Shown here: positions 16,860-25,330 of the stretch, in pieces
Layout of the letters: every line of letters begins with the position of its first letter
How positions within the stretch are numbered: position 1 is the stretch's first letter
Source of the DNA: Spirochaetota bacterium
Lineage (GTDB): Bacteria; Spirochaetota; Spirochaetia; Treponematales; Breznakiellaceae
Reading direction: 5' to 3'
NCBI GenBank assembly: GCA_023406985.1
Contig: JAEXTK010000253.1
Coordinates: 1 to 50,841 of the forward strand
DNA length: 50,841 nt
Program-made: the position numbers and the translations under genes
The notes under the pieces: model-generated
What the model was told of the DNA's origin: nothing
Seen by the model: the letters and a program-made list of their open reading frames with translations, nothing else
Database searches by the model: none

Positions 16860-19524
16860 CGCCTTGTCGCCCCTTTGCCCGTAATGCGGTGACGCGACGC
16901 AAGCGTTCCGCGGCGGCGAGCGTCATCCGGCGTAAAAAAGAAGGTCCTTCCCACAGGAGATCGAAGAGGATCGGACGGGGCAGCGCCACGAGTTCCGTCT
17001 TTTCCAAAGCGATCCCGTCGAAGGGCCTATCCTCCGCGAGGATGAGTTCGTTGTCGCCGAAAAACTCGTCGGCCTCCAATTGCAGTATAGTGGTTCCTTC
17101 GCGGCCAAGGCCAACCTTACCCGACGAAATAAAGAAAAAAAACGTCGCCTCGTCGCCCGCCGTGAAGATCCGTTCCCCCGCCTCGACCGCGTACCGGCGG
17201 GCGGAGGCGGCCGCGGACCGCTCCAGCTCCGGCAGGATCCTCTCGAGGGCCGCGGCGTCGAGCCGCCCCGCGCTCCGCAGCGGAGCGGCGCGCGCCTTCC
17301 CCTGCCGGGGCGGGGCTTCCTCCGGGAAGCTCAACCGGAGCGTGTCGAGGATGCGCCGGTTCAGCACCTTCAGTATCTCCAGGGCCGCGCGGCGGTGGGC
17401 GTCCGTGAAGGACCGGAGGGTATCCCCGCCCACCGCGAGGAGGCGGGTCGGCGCTACGGCGGTCACGTCCGCCGACCGCGGCTCGGGGCTCAACGCGGAG
17501 AGCTCCCCGACTCCGGCCCCCTCCCCGAGGCGCGCCACCCTCGTCCCTTCGATGCCGACCTCGACGGACCCGGAGACGATCAGGTAGAGTTCCGCCCCGC
17601 GCTCCCCCCGGGATATGATGCGCGTTCCCGCTTCCGCCGTCTTCTCCTCCAAGGAACGACCCAGGACCGCGAGGTCCTCCTTGGGCACGGAGGAGAAGAA
17701 GGCCATGCGGGAAAGGATCTCCGCCCGCTCGACCGCGCCGAGTTCCCGCGCCAAGAGCCCCGCTTCCTCGCCCGAGAGGCGGGCGCCGCAGCGGGAGAGG
17801 TCCCGGAGCGCGATGAGGCGGAGCCAGGCGCGGTCTTCGGCCTCCGCCTCGTCGGCCAGGGTCCGGAGTAGGGAGGGGCGATCCTGCGGGCCGGGCGGAA
17901 GCGCGGCTTCGGCGTCCGCTTCCGCGTCGAAGAGGGGCAGCAGGATTTTGCGGTCGCCGCCTTTCAGCGTGGACTCGGCGAGTTCCAGGGCGTAGGCGCG
18001 TCGGCCCCCTTCGCCCAGGAGCGCGCCGAACCTGAGGGCGGAGACGACGCCGCGGGGATAGGCGGGACCGAGCGCGGACAGGGCGCCCTCGGCGGCTTTC
18101 TCCGATTCCCGGCGGAGGGCTTCGGCGAGGAGCTCCGATTCGACGGAACGGGAGAGCTTCCTGAAGCGCAGCGAACGGGCGGCTTCCGCCGCCATGGATG
18201 CGCGGCGGGACCGGGGGGAACGGTGAACCGGCGTCCTTTCCCCGGCGTCGCGCGCCGCGTCCAGCCGTCCCGTACCCCGTGCCCGCGCGGCGACCTCTCG
18301 CCGGTAGCGGCGTTCGGCGCCGAGGGCCGCGGCGGCCCAGAGCGCGACCCCCGCGACGGTCAAGATCCCCAGGATGGGCCCCGACCGCCTCCCCGAGCCC
18401 ACGGCGATCATGAGCGCGAGGGCGGCCAGGCCGGTCCCCGCCTGGCCGAATACGGTGTCCGCCAAGGTCTGCGCCGGACCGCGGAGGTCGCCCTTGAGCG
18501 GTTGGTAGAGGGTCAGGTACGCGGGGGCGTACAGGGACGAAACGGCGACCGTCTGGAGGAACCGCGCCGCGGCCAGGCTCGCGAACCAGAGCGTCGCGTT
18601 CCCGGTCTCGGAGGAGAAGAGGTGCGCGGCCAGCGGGACGGCCATGACGACCGAGGGCGCGAGGATGCCCGCCCTCACCCCGAACCGGGTGAGGAGCGGC
18701 CCCGACACGAAGAGGCCGAGGATGAGCTTCACGGCCGCCGCCGCGGCGAAGAAGCGGGCGACGAAGGAGGCGACCCGGCCCGGATCGGCGACGGCCTTTT
18801 GCAGACCGTCGAAGAAGAGGGCTTCGGAAAAACCCTGGACCGCGAATTCCAGGGCCGCGAGCACGAACAGGGAGCGGATCAGGGGGACGCGGACCGCGGA
18901 ACGGATGGGGGTCGGATCGGGGGCCTCCGGTTCTTCCTCCGCGTCCTTTCTCCCGCGCGCGCCGGCCATGCGGCGATAGTTGACCGCTGCCCCGACCAGA
19001 CCGGCGAGGGAGAGGGCCAAGAGTCCTTCCACGGGAAGGAAGGTCAGGAGCCAGGGCGCCGCAAGGCCGCCGAGGATGGCCGCGAGCACCTGGCCGGAGC
19101 CCGCGCGACCGAACAGGCGCTTGGCCTGGCGGATGTCCAGGACGGCGTTGCCGTGGGCGGCGAAGACCAGCTCGGTGAAGGCGTACTCCAGGTCCGCCCA
19201 AACGATGACGGCCAGCCGCGCGAGGGGGGCGCTGCGGGTTGCGGCCAGCGCGCCCAGGAGGCCGGCGAGGACGACGCTGAGGCCGACGAGGACGCCCCCG
19301 AGGGTCTTCTCGGTGCCGAACCTGCCCATGGAGAAGGAGAACAGGAGCCCGCCGCAGGGCACCAGGACCGCGCCCGCCATGAGCACGGAGGAGATGCTTC
19401 CGGCGGAGAAGCTGTCCAGGAAGAGGGCCGTGGCGGCCGCGGCGGTGAACAGGCGCGGCAGGCCGAGCAGGAAGGATTGGAGGAAGAGCGCGCGGACGAT
19501 CCGACGCTCGGAAGAAGGCGCCAT
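16831..19524 (-). CDS. MFS/ATP-ADP-antiporter-like transporter fused to two cyclic-nucleotide-binding domains
   Basis: An 897-residue fusion. Residues about 1-415 form roughly 12 membrane spans with the look of the ATP/ADP translocase (Npt) or MFS group. A helical, HEAT-like region follows (about 440-600), then two CNB-type beta-barrel domains (about 600-720 and 775-880). The first keeps a phosphate-binding cassette (GVGELSALSPEPRSADVTA, with the conserved Glu and Arg). The second (FFGDNELILAEDRPFDG) lacks the Arg and looks degenerate. The start at 19524 has no strong Shine-Dalgarno. It heads the six-gene cluster ending in an adenylate cyclase, so cAMP control of transport is a direct hypothesis. 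Confidence 0.8.
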   Translation of the reverse strand: MAPSSERRIVRALFLQSFLLGLPRLFTAAAATALFLDSFSAGSISSVLMAGAVLVPCGGLLFSFSMGRFGTEKTLGGVLVGLSVVLAGLLGALAATRSAPLARLAVIVWADLEYAFTELVFAAHGNAVLDIRQAKRLFGRAGSGQVLAAILGGLAAPWLLTFLPVEGLLALSLAGLVGAAVNYRRMAGARGRKDAEEEPEAPDPTPIRSAVRVPLIRSLFVLAALEFAVQGFSEALFFDGLQKAVADPGRVASFVARFFAAAAAVKLILGLFVSGPLLTRFGVRAGILAPSVVMAVPLAAHLFSSETGNATLWFASLAAARFLQTVAVSSLYAPAYLTLYQPLKGDLRGPAQTLADTVFGQAGTGLAALALMIAVGSGRRSGPILGILTVAGVALWAAAALGAERRYRREVAARARGTGRLDAARDAGERTPVHRSPRSRRASMAAEAARSLRFRKLSRSVESELLAEALRRESEKAAEGALSALGPAYPRGVVSALRFGALLGEGGRRAYALELAESTLKGGDRKILLPLFDAEADAEAALPPGPQDRPSLLRTLADEAEAEDRAWLRLIALRDLSRCGARLSGEEAGLLARELGAVERAEILSRMAFFSSVPKEDLAVLGRSLEEKTAEAGTRIISRGERGAELYLIVSGSVEVGIEGTRVARLGEGAGVGELSALSPEPRSADVTAVAPTRLLAVGGDTLRSFTDAHRRAALEILKVLNRRILDTLRLSFPEEAPPRQGKARAAPLRSAGRLDAAALERILPELERSAAASARRYAVEAGERIFTAGDEATFFFFISSGKVGLGREGTTILQLEADEFFGDNELILAEDRPFDGIALEKTELVALPRPILFDLLWEGPSFLRRMTLAAAERLRRVTALRAKGRQGDAPVERQSQ

Positions 19525-19534
19525 CCCGGGTAAC

Positions 19535-20008
19535 CTAGTGGCCTTCCCCGCGCGCCATCTTCGTCCCGTGCTCCATGAGGGGGGCGATGAGGCGCGCGCA
19601 AAAGCGCGCGGCCTTTTCGCTGCCGGGAAGATTGACGACGAAGACCGCGCCCCGCATGCCCGCGTAGAGGCGCGAGAAGACGGCGTTCGGCGTCTCCGCC
19701 AGCGACTCGGCGCGGAGGTATTCGGCGAGGCCGGGGAGGGCGCGGTCGCAGAAGGAGGCCGACGCCTCCGGCGTGAGGTCGCGCGGCCCGGGGCCGGTCC
19801 CGCCCGTGGTGACGATCCAATCCGCGCCGGCCGCCGCGTGCTTCTCCAGCGCCGCGGTCACGGCCTCCGTTCCGTCGGGGATGAGGGATCGCTCGATTTC
19901 GACGTCGTCGAGGGTCTCGCGGAACACCTCCGTCACCGCGAGCCCCGACCGGTCCGCGTAGACGCCGGCCGCCGCCCTATCCGATACGGTAACGACCGCG
20001 ATCCGCAC
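19535..20008 (-). CDS. mogA: Molybdenum cofactor biosynthesis protein MogA/MoaB
   Basis: A 157-residue MoCF-domain protein. RIAVVTVSDRAAAG at the N-terminus and the binding loop TTGGTGPGPRDLTPEA are diagnostic. MogA/MoaB adenylates molybdopterin before molybdenum insertion; short single-domain proteins of this size belong to the MogA/MoaB group rather than MoeA. It overlaps the MOSC gene by 32 bases and is the last clear cofactor gene of the moaA-moaC-MOSC-mogA run. No moaD, moaE or moeA is in the window. Confidence 0.88.
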   Translation of the reverse strand: MRIAVVTVSDRAAAGVYADRSGLAVTEVFRETLDDVEIERSLIPDGTEAVTAALEKHAAAGADWIVTTGGTGPGPRDLTPEASASFCDRALPGLAEYLRAESLAETPNAVFSRLYAGMRGAVFVVNLPGSEKAARFCARLIAPLMEHGTKMARGEGH

Positions 20009-20465
20009 TCGACGCCTCCCCGCTCTCCAGGACCCGGGCGAAAATGCCTCGCCGGGGCATGACGCAATCTCCGACGAGCTTCCTGATCTCGCATCCGGCG
20101 TGGCATTCCTTGCCGATCTGCGAGACCTCCAGGCGCGCGCTCCCCACTTCCAGGACGGTCCCGAGGGGAAGCTCGTGGAGCGCGAGGCCGCGGGTCGTGA
20201 TGTTCTCCGCGAAATCGCCGGGCTCCAGGCGGGCGAGGGGGGCGTCGGCGCCGAGCTTCGTCCGGAGCTCCGCAGCCGCCGTCTCGATCTCCTCCACCGC
20301 CAGGAGGGATACCTGCCGTTTCTCCTGGAGCCCCGCGTGCGCGTCTCCCGCGATGCCCTTGCCCGCCAAGAACCGTACGCGGTCCACCGACACCTTCCGC
20401 ATGCCCAGCCGCGCGGAGACGTTGACCGAGACCAGCTCGAAATCGCCTTCCTTCGTTTCCGTCAT
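19977..20465 (-). CDS. MOSC-domain protein
   Basis: A 162-residue stand-alone MOSC protein. VSVDRVRFLAGKGIAGDAHAG, QVSLLAVEEI, LEPGDFAENITTRGL and the Cys-containing GKECHAGCEIRKLVGDCVMPRRGIFARV match MOSC proteins fused to or encoded beside MoaC and MogA. MOSC domains carry or transfer sulfur in molybdenum cofactor handling; the Cys in the GKECH motif is the expected functional residue. The start at 20465 overlaps the MoaC stop by ATGA. The context supports a role in cofactor maturation. Confidence 0.85.
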   Translation of the reverse strand: MTETKEGDFELVSVNVSARLGMRKVSVDRVRFLAGKGIAGDAHAGLQEKRQVSLLAVEEIETAAAELRTKLGADAPLARLEPGDFAENITTRGLALHELPLGTVLEVGSARLEVSQIGKECHAGCEIRKLVGDCVMPRRGIFARVLESGEASSADRGRYRIG

Positions 20466-20923
20466 GGAAGCTCCTCTTTTTTCTTCTCCAGGAGGACGAT
20501 GTCGCCGATCCGCATGGTCTTGTCGACCGCCTTGCACATATCCCATATGGTGAGCGCGGCGACCGACACCGCGGTGAGGGCCTCCATCTCGATGCCCGTC
20601 TTATCCGTGCAGACCGTCGTGGCCTCTATCCTGATGCCGTCCGCCTCCGGCGTCAAATCCACGCCGACGTGCTCGATCTCGATATTGTGGCAGAGGGGGA
20701 TGAGGTCCGCGGTCCGTTTCGCCGCCATGATGCCCGCGATCCGCGCGGTGGCGAGCACGTCGCCCTTGGCGATCCCGTTCCGCCGGATCAGTTCGAGGGT
20801 CGCGGGCGCGAGGAGTATCTTGCCGGCGGCCCGCGCGGTGCGCTTGATCCGCGTCTTCGCGGAGACGTCCACCATGCGCGCCGCGCCGCTCTCGTCCACA
20901 TGGGTCAGCTTGGCGCCTTCCAT
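20462..20923 (-). CDS. moaC: Cyclic pyranopterin monophosphate synthase MoaC
   Basis: A 153-residue MoaC. LTHVDESGAARMVDVS, AGIMAAKRTADLIPLCHNI, TVCTDKTGIEMEALTAVSVAALT and the C-terminal DIVLLEKKKE are the family blocks, with the active-site Lys in KRTADLIPLCH and Asp/Lys in TDKTGIEMEAL. It converts the MoaA product to cyclic pyranopterin monophosphate. ATG 20923 is preferred because GGAGG lies six bases upstream; ATG 20929 overlaps the MoaA stop but abuts that Shine-Dalgarno. Confidence 0.93.
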   Translation of the reverse strand: MEGAKLTHVDESGAARMVDVSAKTRIKRTARAAGKILLAPATLELIRRNGIAKGDVLATARIAGIMAAKRTADLIPLCHNIEIEHVGVDLTPEADGIRIEATTVCTDKTGIEMEALTAVSVAALTIWDMCKAVDKTMRIGDIVLLEKKKEELP

Positions 20924-20925
20924 CT

Positions 20926-21723
20926 TCATCCTCCGATCATGCTCACCGCGCGCTCCCCGGCGGAGCCGCCGCGGAGGGGTTTCGCGGCCACCGCCGCCGC
21001 GAGGCTTCCTTCGATATCGCCGAAATCCACGGGCAGGCCTCCCGGATCGTGGAGGCAGGGCCGGAGCGTCCCGTCCGCGAGCAGACGGATCCGGTCGCAG
21101 GCGGCGCAGCGCGGCGGCCGGTCGTACGCGCCGCCGTCCTCTTTCGCACGGTCCAGGCGATACCGGGCGATGGTCTGCACCTTCGCGCCGATTCCCGCCG
21201 CCCACGCGCGGATGGCCGGCAGTCCGGCCTCCGCTTCCGCGCCGTCCATGACCACGTTGAGCTTCACCGGCAGGCCCGCCGCGCGGGCCGCGCGGATGCC
21301 CTCGATCGCCCGGTCCAGGTCTCCGCCGCGGGTAAGTTCCCGGTATCGGCCCGCGTCCAGGGTATCGAGCGACACGTTGACCGAGTCGAGGCCCCGGGCG
21401 GCGAGTTCGGCCGCCACGGGCGCGAGGAGGGTGCCGTTGGTCGTCATGGCGATCTCGCGCGGCCGGGGAATCGACGCCAGGAGGGAAACGAGGACCGGGA
21501 GGTCCCTCCGCACGAGGGGCTCGCCGCCCGTGAGGCGGAATTTGGTGAAGCCGAGCCGGGCCGCGGCCGCGGCGACTTCCGCGATCCGTTCGTAGCTCAG
21601 GATGGCGGCGCGCGGGAGGCGGGGGACGGGGCGGGCGGGCATGCAGTAGACGCACCGCAGGTTGCACCGGTCGGTGACCGAGATCCTGAGGTACCGGATG
21701 TCACGGCCTGCAGCGTCGCGCAA
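20926..21723 (-). CDS. moaA: GTP 3',8-cyclase MoaA, short form
   Basis: A 265-residue radical SAM enzyme that starts molybdenum cofactor synthesis from GTP. The SAM cluster motif is C-x3-C-x2-C in SVTDRCNLRCVYCMP. The second cluster motif, C-x2-C-x13-C (CAACDRIRLLADGTLRPC), and the C-terminal Gly-Gly are both present. Typical MoaA is about 320-340 residues, so the region between the barrel and the second cluster is shortened, but all key residues remain. Translation begins at TTG 21723 with GGAGG seven bases upstream. It lies 57 bp after nth; a TAGAAT box sits in the gap without a convincing -35. Confidence 0.9.
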   Translation of the reverse strand: MRDAAGRDIRYLRISVTDRCNLRCVYCMPARPVPRLPRAAILSYERIAEVAAAAARLGFTKFRLTGGEPLVRRDLPVLVSLLASIPRPREIAMTTNGTLLAPVAAELAARGLDSVNVSLDTLDAGRYRELTRGGDLDRAIEGIRAARAAGLPVKLNVVMDGAEAEAGLPAIRAWAAGIGAKVQTIARYRLDRAKEDGGAYDRPPRCAACDRIRLLADGTLRPCLHDPGGLPVDFGDIEGSLAAAVAAKPLRGGSAGERAVSMIGG

Positions 21724-21780
21724 CGTACGTCCTCCCGAACGCCATTCTACACCACCGCGCCCGAATGGGCGGCCCGGGTC

Positions 21781-22449
21781 TCAGAACGAGAGTTCACTCT
21801 GAGCTCCGGCCGGTCCGTTCCGGTGGTCGCAAACGCGCGCGACGGGGCAGAGGTCGCACTTCGGCTTGGTCGGCCGGCAGAGCTCCCGCCCCAGGAAGGA
21901 GAGGGCCATGCCGACCTCGTTCCAGCGCTCCGGGGGGAACAGGGCCTTGAGCTGCCGTTCGATGGTCGGAGCCGTTTTGCCCGCGGCGATGCCGATCCGC
22001 GGCGCCACGCGGAGCACGTGCAAGTCGACGATCACCCCTTCCGCCGCGTCCCCCGATTCACGGATGATGACATTGGCCGTCTTGGGGCCGATGCCGTCGA
22101 ACGCGGTGAGTTCCCCAAAACGGCGCGGAATGCGCTCATCGTCCCCGATGGCCTTCGCGAAGGCGATGAGCCGCTCCGCCTTGTCCGGGGCCCGGTTCAC
22201 CGCGCCTCCCGGCGCGGCGGTGCCGATATGCGCGAGGAGGTCCTCGCTCGTGGCCGCGGCGAGGCTCCGTAGGGTGGGGTAGGCGGCGAACAGGCCGGGC
22301 GCGAGCGCGTTGACGTGCCGGTCCGAGTCGTTCCCCGAAAGCACCACCATCACGACGAGCTGGTAGCGGTTACGGTACTCGAGCGGGTGCTTGCGCTTCC
22401 CGTACCGCTCCAGGAGCCCCGCGAAGTCTTCCGGCCTTTTTTCGCCCAC
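21781..22449 (-). CDS. nth: Endonuclease III-like DNA glycosylase
   Basis: A 222-residue base-excision enzyme of the HhH-GPD family. The helix-hairpin-helix FDGIGPKTANVII holds the catalytic Lys, VDLHVLRVAPR holds the catalytic Asp, and the 4Fe-4S loop has exact C-x6-C-x2-C-x5-C spacing (CRPTKPKCDLCPVARVC). The usual LLSAQ(T/A)TD segment reads VVLSGNDSD, replacing the Gln that E. coli Nth uses to fill the DNA gap, so substrate preference may differ. It starts at GTG 22447-22449 with GGAGG six bases upstream, 10 bp after pepF. Confidence 0.88.
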   Translation of the reverse strand: MGEKRPEDFAGLLERYGKRKHPLEYRNRYQLVVMVVLSGNDSDRHVNALAPGLFAAYPTLRSLAAATSEDLLAHIGTAAPGGAVNRAPDKAERLIAFAKAIGDDERIPRRFGELTAFDGIGPKTANVIIRESGDAAEGVIVDLHVLRVAPRIGIAAGKTAPTIERQLKALFPPERWNEVGMALSFLGRELCRPTKPKCDLCPVARVCDHRNGPAGAQSELSF

Positions 22450-22459
22450 GCGCGGCCTC

Positions 22460-24262
22460 CTACGCGAGGTAGGTTCCGAGCTCGTCCACGAGGCGGGCGA
22501 GGGTACGGCAGGCCGCCTCCACGGGCGCGGGGCTCGACATGTCCACCCCTGCCACCTTGAGCGACTCGATCGGGAAGCGCGAACCGCCCGACTTGAGGAA
22601 GGCGAAGTAGTCCAGCCGCTCCGCCTCGCCGCCCGAGCACACCCGCTCGGCCAGGGCCAGGGAGGCCGAGATGCCCGTGGCGTACTTGTAGACGTAGAAG
22701 GCGTTGTAGAAGTGGGGGATGCGGAGTCCCTCCATGTCGCTCGCCTCTTCCAGCACCATGCCGGGGCCCATGTACTTCGTGAGGAGCTTGCGGTATTCCC
22801 CGCGGAGGACGTCCACGGTGAGCGGCGTGCCTTCCTCGTGGAGGCGATGGGTCGTCGCCTCGAACTCCGCGAACATGGTCTGCCGGTAGAGCGTGGCGAC
22901 GATGTCGCCGATGCGCTTGTCCACGAGGTAGGCCTTGAGTTCCGGCGTATCGGCCTTCTTCCCGAAGTGGCGGAAGAGGAGTTCCTCGTTGAAGGTGGAG
23001 GCCACCTCCGCCTCGAAGATCGTATAACCGTAGTGCATGAAGGGGTTCGACTTGGCCGAGTACCAGGAGTGCATCGAATGGCCGCCCTCGTGCGCCAGGG
23101 TGAACACGTCGCGGATGACGTCGTCCTTGTAGTTCATGAGGATGTAGGGGTCGCCCGCGTAGCTCCCGGCCGAGAAGGCCCCCGACCGCTTCCCCTTGTT
23201 CTCGTACCGGTCGGCCCAGCGGCCGAGGAGGCCTCCCCTGAGCGTGTCGACGTACTCATCCCCGAGCGGGGCGAGGGCCTCGGAGATGAGGTCCACCGCC
23301 TCGTTCCAACTCGTCTTCTTCTTGGCGGTCTTCACGAGGGGGACGTAGACGTCCCAGTGCCGGAGTTCCGTGAGGCCCAGGGCCTTCTTCCGCAGCTCGT
23401 AGTATTGGTGGAGGGGCGCGAGGTTCGCGTTCACGGTGGCGATCAGATTATCGTAGACCGACTCGCTCACGTTGTCGGGGAAGAGGGCCCGCGCGCGCGC
23501 GGAGGAGAACCCGCGCACGCGGGCGTGCACCACGTCCTGTTTCACCGAGCCGGAATAGAGCGCGGCGAGGGTGGTCTTGTGCGCCTCGTACTGCGCGTAG
23601 AAGGCCTCGTAGGCCCGCTGCCGCAGGGCGCGGTCCTCCTTCTCCATGAAGGACGACCAGGTCGATTGGGAGAGCGGCCGCGGCCCTTCGTCCGTCTCGA
23701 TGGTCCCGAAGTCCAGGTCCACGTTCGTGAGCACCGAAAAACCTTCGCGCGGCGTGTCTTCCGCCTCCCCCTGGAGGGCGAGGATGCGCTCTTCCTTATC
23801 GCTCAGGATATGCGGCTTCCAGCGGAGGATTTTCTTCAGGTAGATACGGTACTCGGCGAGCCGCTCCTTTTCCAGCCAGTTCGTTATGGCCGCGTCGGGG
23901 ATGGCCTGGATCTCGGGCGTGGCCCAGGAAGCCGCGGCTTGGGCGCGCGTGTACGCCATCGTGAAGCGGCCCGTCATGCTCCTCGCCTCGCTCGACCCCT
24001 CGTCCTCGGTCTGGCGGAGTTCGGCGTAGTAGGAGAGCCGTTCCTCCAGGAGGGCGAGCTCCTTGGCGAAGTCGAGCCAGTCGGCGAGGCTCTCCGCCGA
24101 CCGGGCCAGGGTGCCGCGGAAACCCTCGATGCGCTCCGCCATCTTCTCGTATACGGAGAGGCCGTCGTTCCAGGCCGCGTCGCTCGGGTACAGTTTGGAA
24201 AGGTCCCAGGTATCGGAAATCCGCACGTCTCCGCGCGCGGGAATGGTTACGGTATCGCCCAT
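22460..24262 (-). CDS. pepF: Oligoendopeptidase F family peptidase
   Basis: A 600-residue cytoplasmic M3 metallopeptidase. The zinc motif HEGGHSMHS is at about residue 390, with the third ligand Glu expected in FEAEVASTFNEELL. The N-terminal DTWDLSKLYPSDAAW segment and the helical body match PepF/M3B. It degrades short peptides (about 7-17 residues in characterised members). The start has GGAGG seven bases upstream and a candidate promoter at 24293-24322. It heads a run with nth and the molybdenum cofactor genes; no functional link is evident. Confidence 0.92.
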   Translation of the reverse strand: MGDTVTIPARGDVRISDTWDLSKLYPSDAAWNDGLSVYEKMAERIEGFRGTLARSAESLADWLDFAKELALLEERLSYYAELRQTEDEGSSEARSMTGRFTMAYTRAQAAASWATPEIQAIPDAAITNWLEKERLAEYRIYLKKILRWKPHILSDKEERILALQGEAEDTPREGFSVLTNVDLDFGTIETDEGPRPLSQSTWSSFMEKEDRALRQRAYEAFYAQYEAHKTTLAALYSGSVKQDVVHARVRGFSSARARALFPDNVSESVYDNLIATVNANLAPLHQYYELRKKALGLTELRHWDVYVPLVKTAKKKTSWNEAVDLISEALAPLGDEYVDTLRGGLLGRWADRYENKGKRSGAFSAGSYAGDPYILMNYKDDVIRDVFTLAHEGGHSMHSWYSAKSNPFMHYGYTIFEAEVASTFNEELLFRHFGKKADTPELKAYLVDKRIGDIVATLYRQTMFAEFEATTHRLHEEGTPLTVDVLRGEYRKLLTKYMGPGMVLEEASDMEGLRIPHFYNAFYVYKYATGISASLALAERVCSGGEAERLDYFAFLKSGGSRFPIESLKVAGVDMSSPAPVEAACRTLARLVDELGTYLA

Positions 24263-24292
24263 GCTGTAGCCTCCTGCCGAACTTCAGGGTGG

Positions 24293-24322
24293 AGTATAGG
24301 ACGCGCCCCCGTCGCGGCGCAA
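24293..24322 (-). promoter_or_regulatory. Candidate promoter for pepF
   Basis: On the minus strand TTGCGC (24322-24317) precedes TATACT (24298-24293) by 18 bases. GGAGG follows before the pepF ATG at 24262. Confidence 0.45.
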
Positions 24323-24333
24323 CGGCCGGGCCC

Positions 24334-24350
24334 CGCGGCTCGTAGCCGCG
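24334..24350 (-). terminator. Hairpin after cysK
   Basis: CGCGGCT (24334-24340) pairs perfectly with AGCCGCG (24344-24350) around a three-base loop, 30 bases after the cysK stop. There is no T-run on the minus strand, so it may be a weak terminator or RNA-end stabiliser. Confidence 0.4.
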
Positions 24351-24379
24351 TCTCACGCCTCACGCCTCGCTGCCGCGCC

Positions 24380-25303
24380 TCATTCCGTGTCGTAGAGCCA
24401 GGTGGAGAGATAGCGCTCGCCCGTGTCGCAGACGATGGCGACGATGAGCTTGCCCGCGTTCTCCGGTTTCCGGGAAAGCTCGCGGGCGGTCCAGACGATG
24501 GCGCCCGTGGAGATGCCCGAAAGGATGCCCTCTTTCCGGGCGAGCTCCCGCGCGGCCGCGCCCGCGTCCTCGCTCTTCACGCGGACGATCTCGTCCACGA
24601 CCGCGGGATCGAAGTTGTCCGGCACGAAGCCCGCGCCGATGCCCTGGATCTTGTGGGGGCCGCTCTGGCCTCCGGAGAGCACCGGGGAGTCGGCGGGTTC
24701 CACGGCCACGATGCGTACGTCCCTCTTCTTGGCCTTGAGGCAGCGGCCGACGCCGGTGACCGTCCCGCCCGTGCCCACGCCCGCCACGAAGATGTCTACT
24801 TTCCCTTCGGTATCCCGCCAGATCTCCTCGCCCGTGGAGACGCGGTGGATCTCCGGGTTGGACGGGTTGGAGAACTGCATGGGCATGAAGGCCCCGGGAG
24901 TCCGCGCGACGATCTCCTCGGCGGCCGCGATGGCGCCCTTCATGCCCTTGAGCCCCTCGGTCAGGACGAGCTCCGCGCCGAGCGCCTTGAGGAGGACCCT
25001 CCGTTCCACGCTCATGGTGTCGGGCATGGTGAGGACGATGCGGTAGCCCCGCGCGGCCGCGACGAAGGCGAGCGCGATGCCGGTGTTGCCGCTCGTGGGC
25101 TCCACGATGAGGCCCCCCGGCGCGAGCGCGCCGCGCTTCTCCGCGTCGTCGATCATGGCGACCCCGATGCGGTCCTTGACGCTCGCCATGGGGTTGCGGC
25201 TCTCCAGCTTGAGGGCGATCCGGGCCCCTCCGTCGTTGATCCGGTCCGCGTACACGAGGGGCGTATCCCCCACGAGCGCCGTCGCGTCTTTCGCGATCTT
25301 CAT
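24380..25303 (-). CDS. cysK: Cysteine synthase (O-acetylserine sulfhydrylase)
   Basis: A 307-residue fold-type II PLP enzyme. The PLP lysine is Lys43 in NPMASVKDRIG, the substrate loop is PTSGNTG and the phosphate-binding loop is GTGGTVTG. It makes L-cysteine from O-acetylserine and sulfide in the cytoplasm. The C-terminus (GERYLSTWLYDTE) resembles the CysK end that interacts with CysE. GGAGG lies eight bases before the ATG. It follows the Rrf2 regulator by 27 bp, so the two form an operon. Confidence 0.94.
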   Translation of the reverse strand: MKIAKDATALVGDTPLVYADRINDGGARIALKLESRNPMASVKDRIGVAMIDDAEKRGALAPGGLIVEPTSGNTGIALAFVAAARGYRIVLTMPDTMSVERRVLLKALGAELVLTEGLKGMKGAIAAAEEIVARTPGAFMPMQFSNPSNPEIHRVSTGEEIWRDTEGKVDIFVAGVGTGGTVTGVGRCLKAKKRDVRIVAVEPADSPVLSGGQSGPHKIQGIGAGFVPDNFDPAVVDEIVRVKSEDAGAAARELARKEGILSGISTGAIVWTARELSRKPENAGKLIVAIVCDTGERYLSTWLYDTE

Positions 25304-25330
25304 ATGCGTCCTCCGTATTCGGAATAGAGC

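Noticed and set aside
21724..21780. Molybdenum cofactor riboswitch before moaA
   Set aside because: The gap is only 57 bp, too short for that RNA, and shows no matching structure.
22391..25327. Plus-strand open frame of nearly 1000 codons opposite pepF and cysK
   Set aside because: It spans two unrelated real genes and the gap between them, and has shadow-type composition.
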